A stretch of 5,288 nt of DNA, from assembly GCA_031284295.1 (NCBI GenBank), contig JAITAE010000154.1, forward strand, positions 1 to 5,288. The letters are read 5' to 3'. Position 1 is the stretch's first letter. Each line of letters opens with the position of its first letter. A program made the translations under genes and the position numbers. The notes beneath the pieces are model-generated. The model was not told where the DNA came from, made no database searches, and was given only the letters and a program-made list of their open reading frames with translations. Source of the DNA: Spirochaetaceae bacterium. GTDB taxonomy: Bacteria; Spirochaetota; Spirochaetia; Treponematales; Breznakiellaceae. Shown here piece after piece: positions 1 to 4,941 of the stretch.

Positions 1-26
1 CCGGACAAAATCGTACGGGCCTTCAC
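1..26 (-). CDS. Possible start of a downstream gene overlapping the exporter stop (partial)
   Basis: On the minus strand a GTG codon (26-24) overlaps the TGA stop of the exporter (25-23) in a GTGA arrangement. The frame stays open to the window edge, reading (M)KARTILSG. This is the usual geometry of translational coupling, and a Lys/Arg-containing start would suit a signal peptide. Genes for RND/MMPL exporters are often followed by an envelope protein such as an outer-membrane lipoprotein-sorting-like protein, but only eight codons are visible and no product can be named. No clear Shine-Dalgarno site precedes the GTG. The call rests on position alone and could be chance. Confidence 0.28.
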
Positions 27-2506
27 CCGCGATTGTCCGCCGGGCTTTTCGCAACAACAAACTTTGGTTTTGCCCAATTCAGTATTACAGGAATTATAAC
101 CAGGCCTACGACGGCGCTCATCAACAACGATAGCATTATCAAAAGGCCGAATTGTCCAAGTGTTTTGAACTGGGACAACATCAGCACGGCAAAGCCCAGA
201 CCGGTAGATACCGCGTCCGCAATGATCGCAATCCCGCTAGTACGGTAAGCGGAAAAAAGAAAGTCGCCCATATAATTCGCGGCGGCGGCTTCATGTTTGT
301 AGGCTTCCATGAAATGCACCGTGTAGTCTATGCCTATCCCCATCGAAACGCTGGCAATCATAGCGGTCGCTATGTTCAGCCTGATACCCAAAAACCCCAT
401 CACGGCAAAGTTCAAAAGCACAAGAGCTACCAGCGGGATTACGCCTATCATCCCTGCGAAAACAGACCGGTTGAAGAACGACACGATAAAAAACAGCGCG
501 ATGAACGCGATTATCATAGATACCCAAACCGAATTTACAACATACCGGTTGGTTGAACCTTCTACCAGGGCCCCGCCCGCGACGGTTACCTTTATGTTTT
601 TTGGAAAATTCGCGTCAATGTAATCGTTTATCTCACGCACCACCATGCCGGTATCAAGCTGTCCTGTTGTGCGCAGCATCACCGTTGACTTTATCGCGGT
701 AGGCTCAAGCGGATCGTTGGAATAGGAGTTGTCATCGCTTCCAAGCATAATAAGGTAATTTCCGATCAGCCGCTGCAGCGCGTCCTTGTCGTCCTTGCCG
801 TAACGGGCCGGGTCGGAGGGGATCTCGTAGTAAGACGCCCCGTCATAGTTTGAAAGTTTTTTTATTTCCCAAACAAACCGGTCCACATCCATGTCTTTTG
901 ACACCGAGGAAGCCCTGTCTAGCAGCGCTATAGTATCGACACTTCCGCCGCCGGAATCACTGTCTATGTTGAAAACCTGATTCGCGCGTTTTATAAAGTC
1001 GCTGAAACCCATCACTTTGCCTACGAGCGGCATCCCGGCAAGATACTCAGCCAGCCCGTCCATCGCGCACAGCGTATCGGGATGCAGAATTATTTCCGGG
1101 CTGTCGGCCTCTACCGCGACGCTTAATACCTTGGAGCCGCCAAACTTGTCCCTTATAAATTTGTCTGACTTTACAAGGTCCGTAGTATCCTTGAAGTATT
1201 CTATAAAAACATTGTCGGTAACCAGTTTTGACGCGCCGTACACCGAAACGGCAACCACGAGCGCCGTTATAAAAAGTATTAGCCACTTCCTTTTTGTAAT
1301 GCGTACAAAAAGAGCGGCTATCCTGTCGTTGTACGAAACGCGCCCGGCAGTTTTTTTGCCCGATATTTTTACAAGAGGCCCGGGTCCTACGACCATCAGA
1401 ACGGCGGGTGTAAATGTAACCGAAAGTATGAATGACGCGAATACCCCAAAGGCGGCGAAAGCGCCGAAGTCCCGCATCGGCATGACGCTTGTAAAACAGA
1501 ACGCGATAAAGCTCACCGTCGTGGTTACCGCCGCAAGAAATATGGGACGGCGTACAAATTTCGCGAGTCCCGCCACAAATTCCGTATGCCGGGCCCTTGT
1601 CATACCTGCAAAATCTTTCCCGGAACCTTCGATGTAATGCACCATCACGTGCAGACCATAGGAGTTCCCTACCGCTATCAGTATAACCGGAAGCACCGTC
1701 GAGATTATCGAAAGTTTTACATTAAACAGAGGCATGGCGCCTATCGCCCAAACCGTCGCTGTGAGCACGGCAAGCAGGGACATGATCACAAAGTACAAAC
1801 GTTTCAGCGGAAGGTACACGATTACCAGAATCACAATTATCACAATGGGCACCAAATATTTCAGGTCCGCCCCCATAGCCTCGTTTATCGTGCTGCTTAC
1901 GACAGGGATGCCCGCGACGTAAACCTCCGCCAAACCGTCGAACTGCTCGTGCGCCATGTCCCTGATCTTAAGAAAACTTTCCGAAACTTCCGGGTCGCTT
2001 GCATTTTCCGCCGTAATCGTGAGCGGAACGTATATCTGTGTCGCGCTGAAATCGTCCGATACAAGCGATCTGTCGTAAATATTCCACGAATTTACGCGGC
2101 GCTTCAATTCGTTTATTTCTTCCGGGCTTCCGGTAAAATCATCGGGAACAAGGTTTTCAACCAGTATGCTTTCCGCGTCTCCCGATATGTAATCCGTATT
2201 CATAAGCGAATCGACACTACCCACAATATCCATACTTTCCACATTTTCAGAAAAATCGCGTACAAGGTTCAAAAAATCCGCGTCAAAAACATTTCCGTAC
2301 TTTCGCTGCAAACCTATCAGGATAAAAAGGGATGAACCGAAAGTATCGTCTACCCACGCGGAATCCACACGCGCCTCGTCATCGTATGGCACAAATCTTA
2401 TATTGTTGTTGTCAAGCTCGGCGCGCGGAAGCTGCACGGCAAAAAACAGCGTTACCGCCGAGGTAATAACAATTATAACTACAGGGTGTTTAAGTAGTTT
2501 GTCCAT
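23..2506 (-). CDS. RND-superfamily (MMPL/COG1033-type) exporter, inner membrane
   Basis: An 827-residue integral membrane protein with the internally duplicated RND layout. It has TM1 at about residues 8-26 and a first periplasmic domain at about 28-215. A first membrane bundle follows: TM2-4 at about 217-291 and TM5-6 at about 322-375. TM7 lies at about 407-425, the second periplasmic domain at about 427-655, and a second bundle at about 657-735 and 757-812. In TM4 of the first half the family motif reads GNSYGLH (280-286). In the matching helix of the second half it reads GIGIDYTVH (723-731), keeping the acidic residue D727 expected for proton relay. Length and topology match single-gene 'predicted exporter of the RND superfamily' proteins, which likely use proton-motive force to move lipids or other hydrophobic compounds. 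The substrate cannot be told from sequence. ATG at 2506-2504 is chosen because TAAGGAGA sits just upstream. It lies 545 bp downstream of alaA on the same strand, behind a 21-bp repeat array, and a following gene may overlap its stop. There is no frameshift and no missing domain. Confidence 0.93.
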   Translation of the reverse strand: MDKLLKHPVVIIVITSAVTLFFAVQLPRAELDNNNIRFVPYDDEARVDSAWVDDTFGSSLFILIGLQRKYGNVFDADFLNLVRDFSENVESMDIVGSVDSLMNTDYISGDAESILVENLVPDDFTGSPEEINELKRRVNSWNIYDRSLVSDDFSATQIYVPLTITAENASDPEVSESFLKIRDMAHEQFDGLAEVYVAGIPVVSSTINEAMGADLKYLVPIVIIVILVIVYLPLKRLYFVIMSLLAVLTATVWAIGAMPLFNVKLSIISTVLPVILIAVGNSYGLHVMVHYIEGSGKDFAGMTRARHTEFVAGLAKFVRRPIFLAAVTTTVSFIAFCFTSVMPMRDFGAFAAFGVFASFILSVTFTPAVLMVVGPGPLVKISGKKTAGRVSYNDRIAALFVRITKRKWLILFITALVVAVSVYGASKLVTDNVFIEYFKDTTDLVKSDKFIRDKFGGSKVLSVAVEADSPEIILHPDTLCAMDGLAEYLAGMPLVGKVMGFSDFIKRANQVFNIDSDSGGGSVDTIALLDRASSVSKDMDVDRFVWEIKKLSNYDGASYYEIPSDPARYGKDDKDALQRLIGNYLIMLGSDDNSYSNDPLEPTAIKSTVMLRTTGQLDTGMVVREINDYIDANFPKNIKVTVAGGALVEGSTNRYVVNSVWVSMIIAFIALFFIVSFFNRSVFAGMIGVIPLVALVLLNFAVMGFLGIRLNIATAMIASVSMGIGIDYTVHFMEAYKHEAAAANYMGDFLFSAYRTSGIAIIADAVSTGLGFAVLMLSQFKTLGQFGLLIMLSLLMSAVVGLVIIPVILNWAKPKFVVAKSPADNRG

Positions 2507-2510
2507 TAAA

Positions 2511-2518
2511 TCTCCTTA
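2511..2518 (-). promoter_or_regulatory. Strong Shine-Dalgarno site of the exporter gene
   Basis: The minus strand reads TAAGGAGA followed by TTTA and then ATG. GGAG ends 5 nt before the start codon. This near-consensus ribosome-binding site fixes the exporter start. The TAA inside it (2518-2516) also terminates the heptad reading frame that runs down the minus strand through the upstream repeat array. Confidence 0.8.
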
Positions 2519-2938
2519 CAGTCCGGTTTTTCGTCCGCCGGTGTTCAGATGGTCTGTTAAGATGTTTCGAGCTTCACCGAAGACCTTTTTAAGCTCTCCA
2601 TCGAGGTTCGGAACATCTTTGAAGACCTTAAAAACGTCTATTTAGACCTTTAAAACGTCCTTTTTGAAGCAAAAAACGTCCTCATCGAAGCAAAAAACGT
2701 CCTCGTCGAAGCAAAAAACGTCTCGTTCGACCTTAAAAACCTCGTCGTAGACGTTCCGAACCTCTCAAAAACAGACCTTTTTAAGGTCTCGCTCGACGTT
2801 TGGAACGTCTATCAAGACGTAAAAAACCTCGATTTTGAAGAAAAAAGCTTCGACTTCGACGTTTTGAAGATCCCCATCGAGGTTCGGAACATCTTCCCAG
2901 ACGTTAAAAACATCCTCTTTGAAGTAAAAACGTCTCAT
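2516..2938 (-). pseudogene. Degenerate heptad-repeat protein remnant in the exporter's orientation
   Basis: On the minus strand one codon phase keeps the heptad pattern x-(D/E)-(V/L)-x-(N/K)-(V/L)-x from an ATG at 2938-2936 down to a TAA at 2518-2516 that lies inside the exporter's Shine-Dalgarno site. The last stretch reads through KDVPNLD, GELKKVF and GEARNIL, then leaves the repeat for a short polar tail, TDHLNTGGRKTGL, which looks like a genuine C-terminus. Two in-frame stops (TGA at 2767-2765 and TAA at 2644-2642) break the frame. A missing base near 2926-2931 separates it from two further heptad units upstream, where a TGA also falls in phase. No ribosome-binding site is evident for the ATG. 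Position and tail favour this strand as the original coding strand, but the plus strand also has heptads, so I treat it as a probable relic. The family is not recognised. Confidence 0.35.
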
Positions 2939-2978
2939 TGGACGTTAAAAACCTCGTTTTGGACGTTTTGAAGATCCC
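2543..2978. repeat. Tandem array of about 20 degenerate 21-bp units encoding heptads on both strands
   Basis: About twenty consecutive 21-bp units fill most of the space between alaA and the exporter. Typical units, read on the plus strand, are gcaaaaaacgtcctcgtcga (first 20 bp, from 2690 or 2711) and gttcggaacatctttgaaga (from 2606). One unit is 24 bp (2753-2776) and one is 20 bp (around 2924-2943). The best-conserved core is GACGTT-nnn-AACGTC, exact at 2795-2809, an interrupted palindrome. Read with codons starting at 2561, the plus strand gives heptads such as FEAKNVL, IEAKNVL, LDVWNVY and PDVKNIL. The same codon boundaries on the minus strand give EDVFNVW, EDVPNLD, IDVPNVE and KDVPNLD. 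Runs of 4-6 A recur at 21-bp spacing, about two helical turns. An 8-bp direct repeat, CCGCCGGT, flanks the array (2535-2542 and 2979-2986). No frame is intact across it. It could be a degenerate repeat-protein gene, a DNA-level repeat, or both. Confidence 0.9.
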
Positions 2979-3051
2979 CCGCCGGTCAGGACGCTTGTCC
3001 GTCCACGGGCTCGTCCGTCGCGCCGCCCTTCCGACTGCCTGGGAAGCGGCT

Positions 3052-4275
3052 TCAAATCTGCCGGTAAGTTTCCAGAAAACGGGCAAACCGGCCGATTGCT
3101 TCGGTAAGCGTGCCTTTGTCCGGCAGAAAAACTATGCGAAAATGGTCGTGCAGCGGCCAGTTAAAGCCTGTCCCCTGAACGAGCAGTATGTGTTCAGCCT
3201 TGAGCAGGTCAAGTATGAAGCGCGTATCGTCCGTTATGTTAAAGCGCGCCGTATCGACTTTCGGGAAGCAGTACAGCGCGCCCGCCGGTTTAACGCAGGA
3301 AATACCGGGAATTTGACAGAGCAGATCCATCACGGTATCGCGCTGCTCGAGCAGGCGTCCGCCGGGAAGCAAAAAATCTTTTATGCTCTGGTAGCCGCCC
3401 AACGCGGTTTGTATGCCGAACTGGGCGGGCACGTTAGCGCAGAGCCTCATGCTGGCAAGCATCGTGAGGCCCTCGCGGTAGCCGTCCGCGGCCCGCTTGT
3501 TGCCGGACAGCACCATCCAGCCTGAACGAAAGCCCGCCGCACGGTAAGCTTTTGAAAGCCCGCTGAACGAAACGGTCAGGATGGAGTTGTCTACCGAAGC
3601 CATCGGCGTATGAACCACACCGTCATAGATGATGCGCTCATATATCTCGTCCGCAAACACAATAAGTTCATTTTCGCGCGCAAGCGCCGCTATTCCTTCC
3701 AGCGTCTTCCGGTCGTAAACCGCGCCTGTCGGGTTATTCGGGTTTATCACGACTATCGCTTTGGTCGCGGCGTTCACCTTTGACCGCATATCGTCAATGT
3801 CAGGCTGCCACGCCGACTGTTCATCGCAAAGGTAGTGAACCGCCTTGCCGCCTGAAAGCGTAACCGCCGCCGTCCAAAGCGGGTAATCCGGCGCCGGCAC
3901 AAGTATCTCGTCCCCGTTGTTTATCAGGGCCTGCATAGCCATCATTATAAGCTCGCTCACGCCGTTGCCGGTGTATATGTCGTCTATTCCGACATCCAGT
4001 ATCCCCCTGCTCTGAAAGTCGTTCATTATGGCTTTGCGCGCCGGGAACAGTCCCAGCGAATCGGAGTAACCCTGCGCGTTTTGCATGTTGATTATGATGT
4101 CGTGAATTATCTCACCGGGCGCGCTAAAGCCGAACGACGCGGGATTTCCGATGTTCAGCTTGAGTATGCGAAAGCCGTCCTTTTCTAGCCGGTTCGCCTC
4201 CTCCATCACAGGCCCGCGTATCTCGTAGCAAACATCGTCCAGCTTGGATGATTTTTCAAAGATGCGCACCACCAA
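3052..4275 (-). CDS. alaA: Alanine aminotransferase AlaA (PLP-dependent, fold type I)
   Basis: A 407-residue class I/II aminotransferase that closely follows remembered E. coli AlaA (YfbQ, about 405 residues) from end to end: EKSSKLDDVCYEIRGPV near the N-terminus, LKLNIGNPASFGF (38-50), GNGVSELIMMAMQAL (103-117), LVPAPDYPLWTAAV (125-138), INPNNPTGAVY (177-187) and MLASMRLCANVPAQ (272-285). Expected catalytic features are present: D209 and Y212 in FADEIY for the PLP ring, K242 in SGLSK as the Schiff-base lysine, and R380 in DHFR as the substrate-carboxylate arginine. The enzyme transfers the glutamate amino group to pyruvate, giving alanine and 2-oxoglutarate in the cytoplasm. An in-frame TAG at 4281-4279 limits the N-terminus. 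The only start choices near the conserved region are TTG (4275), GTG (4272) and GTG (4269), and a GGAG at 4292-4289 is rather far (13 nt) from the TTG. The exact start is therefore uncertain by a few residues. The gene is otherwise complete. Confidence 0.95.
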   Translation of the reverse strand: MVVRIFEKSSKLDDVCYEIRGPVMEEANRLEKDGFRILKLNIGNPASFGFSAPGEIIHDIIINMQNAQGYSDSLGLFPARKAIMNDFQSRGILDVGIDDIYTGNGVSELIMMAMQALINNGDEILVPAPDYPLWTAAVTLSGGKAVHYLCDEQSAWQPDIDDMRSKVNAATKAIVVINPNNPTGAVYDRKTLEGIAALARENELIVFADEIYERIIYDGVVHTPMASVDNSILTVSFSGLSKAYRAAGFRSGWMVLSGNKRAADGYREGLTMLASMRLCANVPAQFGIQTALGGYQSIKDFLLPGGRLLEQRDTVMDLLCQIPGISCVKPAGALYCFPKVDTARFNITDDTRFILDLLKAEHILLVQGTGFNWPLHDHFRIVFLPDKGTLTEAIGRFARFLETYRQI

Positions 4276-4310
4276 AGTCTAGAAGATGCTCCGCAAAATG
4301 TCCACCCGCC

Positions 4311-4338
4311 ATTATAATATAGTACTCCTACTTGTAAA
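4311..4338 (-). promoter_or_regulatory. Predicted sigma70-type promoter of alaA
   Basis: The minus strand carries TTTACA (4338-4333), a 16-bp spacer and TATAAT (4316-4311). Transcription would begin near 4304, leaving a leader of roughly 30 nt before the alaA start. The -10 is a perfect consensus match and the -35 matches five of six bases. The -35 box lies inside the left inverted repeat of the MITE-like element, while the -10 lies just outside it. A second TATAAT on the same strand (4462-4457) has no good -35 partner. Confidence 0.55.
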
Positions 4339-4352
4339 ACACCAATATGCCG

Positions 4353-4376
4353 GTGGCGTTGCGGGGGCAGCGCCAC
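4353..4376. other. Hairpin in the MITE-like element core
   Basis: GTGGCGTTGC and GCAGCGCCAC form a 10-bp stem around a GGGG loop on the plus strand, with one T-G wobble. It has no T-tract after it on either strand, so it is not a standard intrinsic terminator. A shorter hairpin, CCCGC-ATC-GCGGG, follows at 4398-4410. Confidence 0.6.
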
Positions 4377-4420
4377 TGCAGAGGGGGTAGCGGAAGACCC
4401 GCATCGCGGGGCTGGAGCGA

Positions 4421-4450
4421 GAGGTCGGCAACTTTCGTTGCCGCGACCTC
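4421..4450 (-). other. Long hairpin with GAAA tetraloop in the MITE-like element core
   Basis: On the minus strand GAGGTC-GC-GGCAAC, a GAAA loop and GTTGCC-GACCTC form a 12-bp stem with a 2-nt bulge. The GAAA (GNRA) loop appears only if the minus strand is the RNA, the same direction as alaA. No T-run follows, so terminator activity is not supported. It may be the fold-back core of the mobile element, or RNA structure in a longer alaA leader. Confidence 0.55.
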
Positions 4451-4491
4451 CCACTCATTATACTTTTCTAAGTAGAAATACTATACCGTCT

Positions 4492-4633
4492 GGTTTAATA
4501 CCAAATCTTTGTAGGCGTTACCATTTTTCGCAATTGGGGCTGCTACGCAGGCCCCATAAATAATAACTTCTCTACAGAATGAGCCTCCAGAGGATGCTCA
4601 TTTGAGCTACGGCAAGCCGCAGGGTATTAAACC
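4492..4633. repeat. Perfect 11-bp inverted repeat pair bounding a 142-bp AT/GC mosaic
   Basis: GGTTTAATACC at 4492-4502 and GGTATTAAACC at 4623-4633 are exact reverse complements. Between them lie small hairpins: GGGGC-TGC-TAC-GCA-G-GCCCC (4536-4555), a GCTC-ATTT-GAGC fold (4596-4607), and a 6-bp stem with a CTTG loop on the minus strand (4622-4607). There is no coding potential. The layout suggests a second short palindromic or MITE-like unit, abutting the first within 7 bp. Confidence 0.4.
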
Positions 4634-4732
4634 CAGATATTGCGAATAAAGCAGGTGATGGGATTTCGGAAATTAGCGATTATACCGGCATTAGCGGGTA
4701 TGAGGTGGATGCGTGGAGGTGACTCCGGCCTG

Positions 4733-4748
4733 ACAGCCCACTTACCGG
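4733..4748. repeat. Direct repeat copy 1, ACAGCCCACTTACCGG
   Basis: This 16-bp sequence recurs at 4876-4890 as ACAGCCACTTACCGG, differing by one missing C, 143 bp downstream. The two copies fall within the structured block and may mark a duplicated RNA substructure or a repeated protein-binding site. Confidence 0.6.
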
Positions 4749-4875
4749 GGGACAACAGGTCTCCAAAACGCTCAGAACCCGAAAGGGAACCCAATATCTC
4801 CCGATCTTGTCATGAAGCGCAACAGGCTGTATCATTCTTAACTGCCGCCGCTCAGCCCGCTCGCAAGGACGACCC

Positions 4876-4890
4876 ACAGCCACTTACCGG
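4876..4890. repeat. Direct repeat copy 2, ACAGCCACTTACCGG
   Basis: Second copy of the motif at 4733-4748. It lies in the loop and at the 3' arm of the 8-bp GCCGCCGC/GCGGCGGC pairing and ends about 50 bp before the lipoprotein start codon. Confidence 0.6.
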
Positions 4891-4941
4891 CGGCGGCTCG
4901 GTACGGTTACGCTTTCCGCGGTTTTATGCGATATTATTTGT

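Larger units (their letters stand above)
4318..4485. mobile_element. MITE-like element, 168 bp, with 23-bp imperfect terminal inverted repeats
   Basis: The left end (4318-4340, beginning TATAGTACTCCTACTT) and the reverse complement of the right end (4485-4463, beginning TATAGTATTTCTACTT) agree at 18 of 23 positions. Both ends finish in TATA, so a TA target duplication (4318-4319 and 4484-4485) is possible, as made by IS630/Tc1-mariner-type transposases. There is no transposase gene. The interior (about 4348-4450) is strikingly GC-rich compared with its AT-rich ends and contains three hairpins. Small size, inverted ends, no coding capacity and a structured core fit a non-autonomous miniature element. 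Other copies cannot be seen within this window, so mobility is inferred. Confidence 0.5.
4711..4897 (+). other. Structured non-coding block with GNRA-type hairpins; possible RNA
   Basis: On the plus strand this stretch holds GGAG-GTGA-CTCC (4715-4726), CCC-GAAA-GGG (4778-4787), a GGCCTG/CAGGTC pairing (4727-4732 with 4756-4761) and an 8-bp pairing GCCGCCGC/GCGGCGGC (4844-4851 with 4890-4897). Two tetraloops of the GNRA class on the same strand hint at a folded RNA read in the plus direction. I tried to match it to RNase P RNA, tmRNA, SRP RNA, 6S RNA, T-box and cobalamin riboswitches and found no convincing core motif. No clear promoter or terminator was found. Overlapping open frames in this block have no recognisable protein features. 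Confidence 0.3.

Noticed and set aside
2543..2978. CRISPR array
   Set aside because: The units are contiguous 21-bp degenerate repeats with no unique spacers, and no cas gene is present.
2987..3051. Terminator for alaA
   Set aside because: Only a weak GGACG/CGTCC pairing with a long loop is present, and no T-run follows on the minus strand.
2938..3525. 195-codon plus-strand open frame starting in the array
   Set aside because: It starts at a TTG in the last heptad units and then runs antisense through alaA. It is a shadow of the conserved aminotransferase codons.
4350..4410. Cobalamin-riboswitch-like string GCTGCCCCCGCAAC on the minus strand
   Set aside because: The rest of the B12-box architecture (the preceding GGTG...TCC elements and pseudoknot partners) is absent, and the string is explained by the perfect hairpin at 4353-4376.
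4206..4454. 82-codon minus-strand frame upstream of alaA
   Set aside because: It translates the hairpin core of the MITE-like element and then the wrong frame of alaA, with no conserved features.
4680..4883. 67-codon minus-strand open frame opposite the structured block
   Set aside because: It has no ribosome-binding site, and its composition looks like translated structured RNA or repeat. It could be part of a dispersed repeat, but no protein family is evident.
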